Program-made: the position numbers and the translations under genes
Source of the DNA: Chlorops oryzae
Lineage: Eukaryota > Arthropoda > Insecta > Diptera > Chloropidae
Assembly: GCA_020466095.1 (NCBI GenBank)
Contig: CM035806.1
Coordinates: 161,008,879-161,072,878, forward strand
DNA length: 64,000 bases
Reading direction: 5' to 3'
In this document: one piece after another, positions 1 through 11,158 of the stretch
Numbering within the stretch: the stretch's first letter is position 1
How the letters are laid out: each line of letters opens with the position of its first letter
The notes under the pieces: model-generated
Told to the model about the DNA's origin: nothing
Database searches by the model: none
The model's input: only the letters and a program-made list of their open reading frames with translations

Positions 1-460
1 TAAGTTGGCCCAGCTCGAATGAAATTTCCTTTCCGTGGCGCCTGTGTTCTTTACGAAATTTTGTATTTTTTTTTTTTTTTGTGTTTAACATTTCTATCTA
101 AATGGCGGCCCATGCCCATGCCCCGGTCCCTGCCCTCAACGTCCGACAGCAGGCTCCACATTCGACCCATTTTCTTAGGCGATTTCGTTCTCAAGCGTCA
201 TCAAGTCTCAAGCCGCCAATGGTATTGGCCTTGGTGTCATCTGGAGCAACAGCAGCCAGCAGCCGGCAGCCGGTAGCCAGCAGTCAGGAGTCAGCAGCCA
301 AGAGTCAACTGCAGCAGCAAACCGAGTGATTACTGTCCGAACAGTTGAAAGCTGATTGTGATGCCCCTGCTCGAATAAGTCGTGCGTCCGAATGTTCTTC
401 GGGATGTGTGTATGCATGTACGGTATGTGAGTGTGAAAACGATTAAAGGCTATCCTTATG

Positions 461-507
461 TCTCTTTCTCTCGCTCTCTCTCTCTCTCTTTCTTTCTCTC
501 TCTCTCA
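461..507. repeat. CT-rich microsatellite
   Basis: Near-pure CT/TCTT tract of about 45 bp. Confidence 0.85.
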
Positions 508-663
508 CTCATTGCATACATTTTGATACAATTTAAAAACGTTTTCAGCTGCATTGTATGCGCCTGCAACGTCTTCCGCTCAGTTGATTATTCTTCAGTT
601 TCGCTTCGTTGCTCTATTTAAGCAGGAATTTTTGTGGAAAATCCAAAAACAACAACAAAATCG

Positions 664-696
664 AGTATATATATCTATATATCTATAGGTATATGA

Positions 697-742
<46 letters not shown>
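664..742. repeat. (TA)n microsatellite
   Basis: Mostly alternating TA with a few C/G interruptions; a self-complementary tract able to form cruciforms. Confidence 0.9.
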
Positions 743-3031
743 ATGGCGGTAAAGAAAAGCGCACTTGATATGCAGCACTCGAGCGCTATCCTTTCGATGG
801 CACACAAGAGGACACTCAACTGCATTTTACAGCACTCGACAGCACAGCACAGCACTGCAGCATATTATGAGTGGCTTTTGTTTTTGTTTTGTGTTCATTT
901 TTTTTTTATTCTTTTCCATGTCCTTTTCTGTTTTGTTTCGCCCAGTGGCTTTAAAGCTACTATTGTTAAATGGCACCTGACGACAAGCCTTTTCTTATCC
1001 ACTCCCAATCCCAATCGCATTCTGAGTGCCAGTGCCACCGCCACCGCTTGGTATTCTTTTCATTACTGCTTTGTTTTGCGCTACTTGTTGTTCTCCGGCC
1101 GTATCCAGCCTCAAGCCATCATTCGTCACCGGTTTGCCACTTGCAACATTGTTCATATAAAGCCTGACATTCGATTGTTCGCCGAAAAGATGATACTGGA
1201 AAGCGTCCCTGACGGTCTGTCGGTCGGTCGAACTTTGCGCCCTCACGTTTTCCATTTCTAACCAGCAGCAGCGGCAGCAACAGCAGCATAAAAGATGAAT
1301 GCGAGCCAGCAGCCATCAAAGGGGCACATTTATTCATGGCAACATTGCAATCAATGAATATTTCCTTTTAAGTGGAATCGAAATTTTTAAATTATCAAAA
1401 AAAAAAAAAAAAAGAAAAGAAAATAAATAAATTAATTAAAAATCCATCCACCCGTCGATTCCATAGCTTTTTTGAGCCACTGTGTTTAGCAATGAATTGG
1501 GAGAGGGGAAAAAAACCAGTTAAGGGCGTCATAGTCAGTCGATTTTGACATATTTATATACTTAGAATATGTCACTTTTTTCGGGTTGGTTTTGGAAGTT
1601 CAAACCTTTACTGGAAAAGTTCACAACTTATAGCTTTCCTTATAGCCTATGATCTCTTTCGAAGTAATTTCCTGACCACGCCTTTACTTATAAAGCTCTG
1701 TTTACACTGGAAAATCAGATTAACATTTTCTGAAAGTGGACTCACCTACTAAATCCAATTTTCGAAAGCATGTTCGTGAACACATGATAGACATTCAGGG
1801 GTCCAGCTGTCAATGGTTTCGGCAAATTAGGCATTTTAGGTTGTCAGAGTCCAGGAAGTTATGCAGAAAATTACTTCAACGTGGTTTTTTTTTTTTTTAT
1901 TTTCTCTTCCTCGATATCCGGAGGGCATTTAAGCCTATTTCGGCCCAAAAACTACGCCGTGAAAATGACCTTGCCAGACGCACACTTCCATTTATTGCGC
2001 TAAAATTTCTAACAATTCTCATTTAAGATACCCCAATGGCGATTGTCAGGCGCGTTCGTAAGAAAAAAAAAAAATAATATAATAATTTCGGCATAGGGTT
2101 TTGAGGCATTAAAAAGCTATAAATCATGACCATTTGCTCTTGTTCCTTTGTGATTCCTCGACTTTTTGGTGCTCCAAGTCTATCCAAGTCTACTGCAAAC
2201 CATCAAGTCCCTCCCCCTTTAAAACGATTGTCTCCACCCAAATGTGCCACCAAATCGAACCAACGAATGAAGTTCTGAACGTTACATACATACGTATGCA
2301 CAAACGCAATGTACTCTTTATCTCTCCTGCTCTGCATAAAAAGCTTATCGCGTATAAAAGGCATTAAGAACGAGTTTTTCCTTTCCACAAACGGTTTGTG
2401 TCCTACTTGCACGACAATTCACGAAATGCGACACGTTGTAACACTGACCAATCGCCAGCAAGTCATTTAACAAAGCACAGTTAAGAATTCCCTCCCCCAA
2501 AGTCACCTGTTTGCCGTCTCATATCCCACATCTCCCGCCGCCAACTCCCTCGTCTACCATAATAGCCAGCGCTCATCGTTTGCTGAATTCCGTCAAAGAC
2601 TTTTGGACTTTTTTCTTTTTTTTTTTTTTTTGCTTGCAAGTAATCGAATTGCATGCAACACTTCAAACCGAAACATGTTCTAAAACAAATAGGATCTCAG
2701 CAGGAAATGACATGACATATGGAAAGCGTAATAATCGCTTTGAGGGGTTACTCTTATGTGAACACTTTTGAAAATCGATTTATTTCCCTTTGATATTTCG
2801 AGAGTAAAAAAATCTATTGAGAATATGCTGTAAAAAAAAACAGACCGAAATTCCAAGTATTTAAAAAGTTCCAGCTCATAATCGCCGACGCCGAAACCCC
2901 GAACGACTTGTTTTGCTCTTAAAACTTTGAAGGCGTTTTTCTCGAAATAACATTTTATAACACGGTCAATTTCTTACAAACAAAACTATTCAACTGCTTT
3001 GAAATTAATATTTGCTATTCTACTCACTATG

Positions 3032-3506
3032 GCTGAGAACACACCGGATCAAACGAAACGAAACAAAACAAAACGTTTTCGTTTCGTCAGTCAAGAGAAA
3101 ACCTTTTCTTTCTTAGTCTTAGTCATTTCGTTTTGACTAATCTGGTATATTTGCTCTCATAAGCAGGGCTCGGATTTTGTTGACTTTTACAAATTTAAAG
3201 CATACTTTATGGAGTTCAAATTTTGTTCATCTCACATAAAGTTTAGATTCAAATCGATGTTGAACTTCAATATGCATTTTTTTAAAGTAAGAAAAGCGGT
3301 TGGAAGTTCAACTTCGCCAAACTTATTCGCAAAATGTTGGTTAGAAAAATTTTTGCTCCATAAAGTATGCTTTAAATTTATAAAAGTCAACAAAATCCGA
3401 GCCCTACTCATAAGGCACAATGGACTGTTGTTTTTGAAAACGTTTTGTTTCGGTTTCGGTTTCGTTTCGTTTCGTAACGTTTCGCTTGATCTGGTGTGTT
3501 CTCAGC
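3032..3506. mobile_element. MITE-like element with long terminal inverted repeats (outer, interrupted)
   Basis: The left end GGCTGAGAACACACCGGATC (3031 onward) is mirrored at the right by the inverted form ending GGTGTGTTCTCAGCC near 3507. Both arms continue into inverted GAAACGAAAC-type repeats. No protein is encoded. A second MITE (3164-3406) sits inside, so this element is the older insertion. No clean target duplication was found, so the superfamily is not assigned. Confidence 0.65.
3164..3406. mobile_element. hAT-type MITE, copy 1
   Basis: A 243-bp non-coding element with terminal inverted repeats starting CAGGGCTCGGATTTTGTTGA, extending about 48 bp with few mismatches. It is flanked by a perfect 8-bp duplication CTCATAAG (3156-3163 and 3407-3414). 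The 8-bp target duplication and CAGGG-type ends are the hAT superfamily signature. A second copy lies at 55878-56118. Confidence 0.85.
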
Positions 3507-3538
3507 CTGATAGCTCTCGTAGGTACCAGAACTGTTTA

Positions 3539-3706
3539 CAGTAGAGTACGGATAAATGCAACACGTTTTTTGCTCGAATTCTTGTGCACTAACGCGTTCT
3601 TTGCATTAAACCGTGCATATTTTCATGCATAAAAAAAGGATTCAAAGCACCTTGCACTTATAAGATTTTTGCATTTATCCGTGTTGCATTTATCCGTAGT
3701 TCACTG
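3539..3706. mobile_element. Tc1/mariner (pogo-like) MITE
   Basis: A 168-bp element. The left end CAGTAGAGTACGGATAAATG matches the inverted right end, which begins CAGTGAACTACGGATAAATG when reversed. It is flanked by TA on both sides (3537-3538, 3707-3708). The right arm carries a tandem duplication of TTGCATTTATCCGT. TA duplication and CAGT ends fit pogo/Tigger-type Tc1/mariner elements. No coding capacity. Confidence 0.8.
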
Positions 3707-3789
3707 TATATAAATAAACGTTTCGATACCACGAAAAATGGTAGAAAGCAAAGAAGAGACACAGAAAAAACGACATAACTAACATCCAC

Positions 3790-3866
3790 GCCCGAGCTGG
3801 GAATTGAATCCAGAGCTTCTTGCATCGTAAGTTGTTGGCATCTCAACCAACTACGCCACGGAGGCC
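3790..3866 (-). pseudogene. tRNA-like sequence (tRNA pseudogene or SINE head)
   Basis: On the minus strand, GGCCTCCGTGGCGTAGTTGG resembles a tRNA 5' end with a D-arm (GGC...GCC). GGATTCAATTCC resembles the T-arm/B box with a mostly paired CTGG/CCAG stem. The anticodon stem does not pair properly, so it is not a functional tRNA. A tRNA-derived SINE fragment is the main alternative. Confidence 0.4.
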
Positions 3867-4899
3867 GACTTTATGCAGTTTATAATACTAGAACTAGAGA
3901 TACTAAGAAAAGAAAAAGTTTAAAATTATGATTTTTATTGTCACAGAAAAAAAAAAAAAAATAAAAGATCCCAAAAGAGGTAAAATTTGTGCGTTTATTT
4001 ACATAATAATAATACACTGAGCCTTGCAAATTTCAAGATTTAATGGGCAAACCGAAGAGCTGGCCCTCTCAAGCGAAATAATTCTCTTCTAGAAAGCAAT
4101 GAAATAAAAATTCGACATATGTTAAATTTATCGGCGGAAAGACTAGTCGATTATGCAAAGTATAAAATAATTCTTCGGCTAAGTTTCTGGGTTATTACTT
4201 TTGTATACCTTTCATATTGCAGCGTGTTTGAGCTTTCTTGTGGATTGAATGGGCCTAGGGTGGACTTAAAAAGGTGATTGCGACTCATTACAGAGGCCTG
4301 CAGATTGAAGTGACTAAGTTCAAAAGAGTTATTCATTGGCGATGTCATTTCCTGCTGAGGGCATTTTTAACAGCCTACACATACAAATGAGAATAACGTT
4401 TGAATGGAGTGACTCAAGAGGCGTAGCAAGCGATAAATACGACACAAGAAAACCGGAGGGTATCGTAGCGGCAGGACGAACAATTCGAAACGAAAGGACT
4501 GAAGGCGAGGATAGTTGGAAAATACAGTGATTTCCGTCGTGCCGGGAAAAAACTTGCTCACTTACCACATCACATGGTGTGATGCGGGGGGGATGTGGGC
4601 CACGAATATCAGACTACATACCTTGTAAAGTATACCTACTTGTACAAACGATAGAGCAAGAATGGGGTCCCATATAGCTGAGCAATTATCAAGATGGCGC
4701 GCCGTAAGAACTTGGATTGCATGCAGTGAATGTTATCGACAAAGAAGAAGTGTTTAGAAGAGAGCTGAAAGAGCAGGACGATCCGGAATGAGTTTGCACA
4801 GCGGTGAACCGAACGGTTAGGGAGTATTGCCATTCCGAAAGCGCCGGGGCTTTGAGGAGTGAACAGTGGTAATATGCTCGACTGAATTCGAGCCAAACT
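3867..4899. other. Non-coding stretch, nothing specific seen
   Basis: AT-rich DNA with a poly-A run near 3948-3963. The open frames on both strands (about 60-86 codons) overlap one another and match no recognised protein. No repeat ends were recognised. Confidence 0.5.
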
Positions 4900-6259
4900 G
4901 AACTGAATCGAAGTGAAGTGAAGTGAAGTGAAGTTAAGCGAATTGGTGCGCGTCGACGGCGACGGTGACGTCGATTATTGGTCGGTCAAAAGGACTACTC
5001 GCTCTCGCACGCTCAAAGGCGGATAGGCACAAGAAACGCGATTCACAAAGATTTCGACCGGCAAAGTCACAAGACGGAATTTGCAGTGTTAAGCGCGCAC
5101 ACAAAGGAATGCAATCTCTGCATCGAAATTGAAATCTCGCCTCGTCGATCGGCGTTCGGCAGACAAGGAGACAAAAAATAAAAGAAAGTGCAAACAAACA
5201 CACGCACAGAGTTGAAAAAAAAAAAAAAAGAAATAAGAAAAAAAAAAAGGAAAACTCATCGTGATTGGGATAACGGATACTCTACGCTACGGAGGAAGTA
5301 CGGCAACGTGCATTGAATACTCAATCGGAATTTTGACGAAGACTCTTTGGGCAACGGATGCCGAAATCATAGGCGGAACTTAGGCTGCACTTGAACTTAG
5401 AGGTGGAGTGGATGCTGAACCTGGTTTCTCCTTCATAAGTCCGCCGCTGATGAATTCGATTCAGGATTCACGTAATTGTTGAAAGCGGGCGCACACCGAT
5501 GATAAGTCTGTAAGTAAATGTCAAAGATACTGGGATTCAAGCTGTGGAATACAACGAAAGGTACTGCCTGCCGAGTGCTTAAAGTGTCGTTGACCCAAAT
5601 AGAGGAAAGCCACTGCAACGACGTGTTGCAATTGTGAATCAAACGAATGAGTTGAAAACCAAAACACACCAAAACAAAACGAAGCAAAACAAAACAAAAC
5701 AAAACAAAGCAGAAAAAAAAAACAAACCAAAACAAAGAGGCAAAAACATTAGAGAGGGTTTTTTTGGTGAGTGGGTCAAAGCATTCATTGGATTGAGGGG
5801 AATTTCCAAGTGACCATATACACTCGATACGAGGTGCCGTTTGTCCGCTGAAGTTTCGTTATTGAAGCTTGAACCGAAGAGGGCAACTGGCAGTTTGGCA
5901 CGAACCGAATCGGCCCAATCAACGAAAGCAAAAGTGATTTAGCGACTTAAGAATAACGCTGCCATCTTGAACGTTAACGTCAACGTCAACGCCGACGTAA
6001 CCGTAATCGTAAACGTAGACGCTGACGTCAACGTCGACGTTGGCGTTGGCATCGACGTCTATTTCGATGTCGCTGTCGCTGTCGCTATAGAAAGGTGTAA
6101 AAGTAACGAGCACAACAACAAATACAAGAACTTAAGAAAAGGAAAAAGGAAAACAAGAAGGAGAAAGAACAACAAAACAAAACAAAAAAAAAAAAACCGA
6201 ACGAGTTAGCGTCGACTGCTCGCTGAGACGTACGAGCGAGAAGTTATTACATTGGGCTA
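4900..6259 (+). promoter_or_regulatory. Probable 5' leader/promoter region of DCX-EMAP
   Basis: This stretch is richer in CpG than the flanking DNA, runs without recognised transposons into the start codon, and contains a GTGAA tandem repeat (4909-4934), A-rich stretches and CAAAA repeats, all common in long fly 5' UTRs. Several upstream ATGs are present (for example near 5358, 5411, 5448, 5518, 5645 and 6069). The leader is therefore either spliced or translationally restrictive. No TATA box or initiator could be fixed, so its left edge is approximate. Confidence 0.4.
5968..6090 (+). repeat. Degenerate hexamer repeat (AACGTC/GACGTC type) in the leader
   Basis: Tandem variants of AACGTC, GACGTA and GTCGCT occupy about 120 bp shortly before the DCX-EMAP start codon. 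Read in frame they give alternating Asn-Val/Asp-Val, but this frame has no ATG start and is probably untranslated. Confidence 0.7.
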
Positions 6260-7507
6260 ATGTCCAATCAAGAGGCCGCGGCTACAAACGTTTTGGTTTT
6301 GGCTAACCAGCAACCGGCAGCATTCTCCGTGGGCAGTATGGCCGCACAGCTCGAGGGAAACGTTTCGCCAACACCGACGACAACGCCGAACCATATCGAG
6401 GACGGTTCGAAGAATCTGAATAGCAATAGCAATAATAACAACAACAACAACAACAATAATAATAATAACAATAATAGCAATAAAACAAGCAACAATAAAA
6501 ACAACAACGACCCCAAAGAAAATAATAATAATAGCCACGAGAACTACAATAACAACATCAACACCAACAATGATTTAAATCAAAGTAACAGCACGAGCAA
6601 CCGTAGCAGTCCTTTAAAGAGCCCGGTCAGTCGTCAGCATCCCCATCCGCACCAGCTGCAGAATCATAATAGACATCAACGTCAACGGCGCAACACTGTA
6701 GATTACAGTGATAACGAAGAAGAAGGAGAAGACGACGACGACGACGACGACAACCGAAACGACAACCTTAACAATAACAATAACAATAATAACAACGACG
6801 ATAACGAAGACGACGACGACGACGACGACGCCGAAATTGTTCAGCACGGCCGTGTCCACGGCCACGACAATTCTCGTTACGATGATGGACTGCATCATTT
6901 TGGCAGCGCATCGGGTTTGAATGTTGTTGGTGTTGGTGGAATTGTTGGTGCAAACAATAGCAACAACAACAACAACGGCAACGGCAACAGCAACAACCAC
7001 AATCCTACACCCGATTATTGGACACAACGAAACGGTGGCCTGCCGCCAACGTCATCGTCAGCGATATCGGGCGGACGCGGCAGTCGTAACCGCGCCAATT
7101 TGCGTGCCGTTAGTCCCAGTAATTACGCTGGGCCACCAGATAATATGAGCGAGAATTCCGAGCAACCGCCTGTGGCGCCACTGGTACGTTCCAAATCCCG
7201 ACCCGAATTCTCATCGAATGCACAGCTCAATAGTGCCGCCAGCCGTTATTCGAATCTATCGTATTGGAAGGCTCGACGTGTCGTCTTCTATCGAAATGGT
7301 GATCCATTCTTTCCGGGCGTCGAATTGCGCTATCGACCAGGACGCGATATCACATCGCTGGACAGTTTGCTTGATAAAATTTCACCTAAAATGGACCTGC
7401 CACGCGGAGCACGCTATGTCTTCTCCATGGACGGCGATCGGAAGTATCATCTGGACGAGCTGGAAGATGGCGCTTCCTACGTGCTGTCATCGTTCAAAAT
7501 GTTCAAG
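6260..7507 (+). CDS. DCX-EMAP coding exon 1: disordered N-terminus and DCX domain 1
   Basis: 416 codons ending AAG|GTAAGT, phase 0. Residues about 54-90 are an Asn-rich run, about 150-190 alternate Asp/Glu and Asn blocks, and about 230-245 form another Asn run. The DCX domain begins near residue 335 ([19 protein letters not shown]), with [11 protein letters not shown], the central [10 protein letters not shown] helix and the [11 protein letters not shown] motif. The domain finishes in exon 2. I chose the ATG at 6260 because it is the first in frame; its context has C at -3. The second in-frame ATG at 6338 (residue 27) has A at -3 and G at +4, so initiation there is possible. Reading through the donor adds 36 codons and a stop at 7616. 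Confidence 0.93.
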
Positions 7508-10500
7508 GTAAGTTTTACGATAACATTATTCCGATCGATGGATCGATCGATCGATCGATTACACAAACAAAAAACACACATTTCGAAAAGTAATTTAAAC
7601 CATTGGAAGCTGGGTTAACTCATCCAGGTAGGAGTTTCGAATTATTATTAATTTTTCATCATCATTTTCACTGCATCAATAATTTATCGATTAAAGTTTA
7701 TCATTTGAAGATCTTCTTATTGGAATATTCTCGTTGGCTTCAAGATTGATACTGGCTGCGTTTTTGAGCCTTTTTTTTTGGCAATAATAAAAATATCATA
7801 CAAATATATAAAACTATATCTATGTATGTATATATATATGTATCCATGTGTATAAGTCTATATACATAAGTATATCGGTATAGACCCCCGGAAAGGTAAT
7901 TTTTGAGGTTTAAATTCTATTGAGTACATAGGTACGTTAAAGAAAGATGTTTAGTCGAAAATTCGAAAATTTTGATGGATGAAAAATCGTCCTCGATTAA
8001 AAAGGAAGTCTTTTCCCATTAGTTCCTGTAATTTCCCATTAGTTCCTGTAATTTCCCATTATTTCGAAGTAATTATTCGAATATCCTTAAAAGCTTACAA
8101 CACTCACAATCAATAAAGAAATGCTTTTTTTCGATAGGGCCTCGTGGCCTTCAAGGTCGAACCGAACCGAACCGCATCGAATCGAGTCGAATTGAATTGA
8201 ATTAAATTGAATGAATTCAATTTTCGTAAATTACAGATTTCCCTCTCTCCCAGCCACACTATTCCTTTTTCCCCTCTCACTCTTGCTTTACTGCTCACAC
8301 TTTGTTTCTCCCTCTTTCTTTTTCGATGGCGCATTTCGCTTTCGTTCGAAAATTGGCACATGAAACTCGGGGTCAAATTGACCAAAATGTGTTTCGCGGC
8401 TTACTCGTTAATATGGTAGCATAAATAACCGTTCTGTACCCTGCTCTGCCCCCATCCTATCCTCTGATTTAAGAACAAGCTTTCGAACCTTATCAGCGAA
8501 TTTTCTTACGTCGGTATTCCGTAAAAAATCGGCAAAGTACGTCTTTTCACGAATTTCATGTTTCGTTTTTCAATCGATAAAATTTGAATATATTTTTTTC
8601 TTTGTTCTGATTTTCTTTACTTTTCTTGCTTTTTCTTTATCGTGGCGCGCTAGGGCGCCCATCCCATTGGACTTGACTGATTCGGACTGAACTGAACTGA
8701 ACTGAACTGAACTGGACTGGACTGGACTGGTCTGGACTTAACTGAACTGGACTCGAACAGTGTCAGTTTCAGTTTCGGTTTCGCTTTCGGTTTCAATTCT
8801 GCACACATCGTCAAGAAGGTCGGTTGGTCGGTAGGATGGTCCACCTGCTCCTACTTCCCCATTCTTCAAATTCTTTGCCGTCTTGTTGAGCTATTACTTT
8901 TTACCCTTTTTTTTTTTTTTTGCTTGCTTCAAAAACTATGCCAACTGAGCTCACTCACAACTGTCCCCTACTCCATCGCAGTTTTTCTGCCATTACCGTT
9001 GGGTGCTTTTGTTTTATTATTTTTTTATTGCTGTAATGGTCACATTTGTTGTATTTTTTTTTTTTTTTTTTTCACTACATTCACTTCACTTTTCACCACA
9101 ATTTCACCCACATTCGGGGTTTTGTTGTTCCTGTTTTTTATTTTGCGCTTTGCTTTCTTCTGCTCCTGTAAGGGGGTCTTGAGCAATAACTTCTGTTGTT
9201 TTTGGGTTGCCTCGTTACACACATACAAATCTGCATACATATGTACATATGCATATGGATATGTATATATATATACACACACACGCACACACACAGAGAC
9301 AACGCAACCACTCGAGGGATTTCAGTTTATGGTCTTAAGCGAACGGTCATGCTACCTGTAGCAGTTATCCTTTGCGCCTTGCATGCAATGTCGCGAACCG
9401 AAAGAAAAAAAAAAAAAAAACGGCAACGATTGCCACGATTTTTTGTAGCTCTTTTCGCTTTACATACTGTTAGCTTCGGAAAAGTGCTTCAATGAAAGTT
9501 AACTTAGTTTTTTTCCGCCTTTTTCGCCTTTTATGGTTTTTGCTTTTCTTTTATTTTCTTTTAAACGTAGCTTTTTGTACGATCGGGTTGTAGGGGTGTG
9601 CCCGAACAAGCGATGGGAATAATTCAATTCATCCCGAGTAAAAAAAAAATAAAAAAAATAAAAAAAAACAATTTTCATATTGAGATCTTTTTCAATGTGA
9701 GTTAGTGCCATATGGCATAGGAGTGAGCTGTCTGAGATTCCATAGTCAACGATAAATTAATTAATTAATCATTTTCAGAATTAAACAAAAATACAAAAAA
9801 TAAAAAAAATTAGAACAAATCCGTTTTTACCTTCGAAAATGGGGTTTGATCATGTCAGAAGAGTTATCAAAGAGAGCCATTTTATTTATATATCTGAAAG
9901 CAGCTCTTAAGAATGGATAAAATAACTGCCAAAGTTCCTATGCTTCGCCCATTTTCCTAGTTTTCAAGGGGCGAAAATCCCATTAACATTGATTTTGAAA
10001 TCATTTCAAAACAAATTTTTCCATCTAAGCCTCCGCTAAGGACAAGAAATTTCCCTTAACTAAGCGGAGATGTTTTTTAATTAGAAACAGTGGTGTATAT
10101 TTTTAAGCCTTTATCATTGGAGCTCAGTTTAGGCTCTAAGAATATGCATACACACTCATAGTCCCGTCCCATCGCAAGTTGTATTTAAATGGGCATACCC
10201 TGAAGTCAATCTTACTGCTCTCCAATTACAACTTGACGAGTCATAAAAAATGTCTCGACTACTCCCTTTAAATTTTCCAACCAATACCGTAGACTGTCTT
10301 TCGTAACATTGAACTTTCATTGACAAAAAACCACTCCCACCGTTAACTGCTCCACGAGTAGATCCCCTGCGGTCAATTAGAGGTTAATTGTCCCATTTGT
10401 ACCAGGTGATCTTATGTTTTAACTACACTTTTTCTAGACAACTTAATTCTCCCCAAGGTCTAGTCAATTCTAATATATAATGTACCGTACATTTTGACTA

Positions 10501-11116
10501 GTCAAATTCTAATTACCTCAGAGACCTCCGTTTCGGTACATTGACTTTGTCATTACCGCAGGGTCTTCTTCTTTTTCTAGCGTGTTCTTTCCCGGCTTAT
10601 ACCCGGGTCCGCATGTTTTGAATTTTTTCTCCATATTCTTCTTTCCACTGCATCCTCGATTCTTAAATCAGTCGCTTGGAAGTCCCTTTTCAAAATGTCT
10701 AGCCATCTTTGTTTTGGTCGTCCTATTGGCCGAACACCTGTCACTTCAAGCCTCAAACTTCTCTTTGCCAAAGTGTTCTCACCAGCACGCAGTACGTGTC
10801 CATACCAACGTAATCTTGCTTCGCGAATTTTATCAGCTATTGGAGCAACTCCATATCGGTTTCTGATCGTGTCGTTTGGTATCCGATCAAGACGTGTCAG
10901 CCCGGAAATCCAGCGAAGCATCTTTGTTTCCATGACACTGAGACAACGTTCCGCTTTTTTTGCAGGGTACCTACAAGAAAAAAAAAAAAGATTTTTCATC
11001 ATTATATATATTCCAAAAATTGATATGTATACTTTTGGGAGTAAAATTTAAATAATTTTAAGTCCAAGATCAGTTCTGTTCCACAAAATAGATCGTGTTT
11101 AAACGGACAACACACT

Positions 11117-11158
<42 letters not shown>

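Larger units (their letters stand above)
1..3030. other. Upstream non-coding DNA, no gene seen
   Basis: No coding region can be supported here. The longest open frames are low-complexity (poly-Phe, His/Thr/Ala from CAGCA repeats). The stretch holds a CAG-rich segment near 245-320, a CT microsatellite, a TA microsatellite and several T or A homopolymers. It could be intergenic or an intron of an upstream non-coding exon of the DCX-EMAP gene; the sequence does not decide. Confidence 0.6.

Noticed and set aside
743..1261. 172-codon frame upstream of the gene
   Set aside because: Mixed low-complexity and hydrophobic runs spanning microsatellite and T-rich DNA, with another frame also open; no recognisable domain.
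5967..6209. Upstream Asn-Val/Asp-Val open frame before the start codon
   Set aside because: It opens at TTG, not ATG, and reflects a hexamer repeat.
6257..7027. Minus-strand and alternative-frame ORFs over exon 1
   Set aside because: Shadows of the Asn/Asp-rich coding repeats; the DCX domain fixes the plus-strand frame.
7508..7618. Read-through extension of exon 1 as an alternative C-terminus
   Set aside because: Sequence after GTAAGT is a GATC repeat and low-complexity DNA; intron retention is possible but unsupported.
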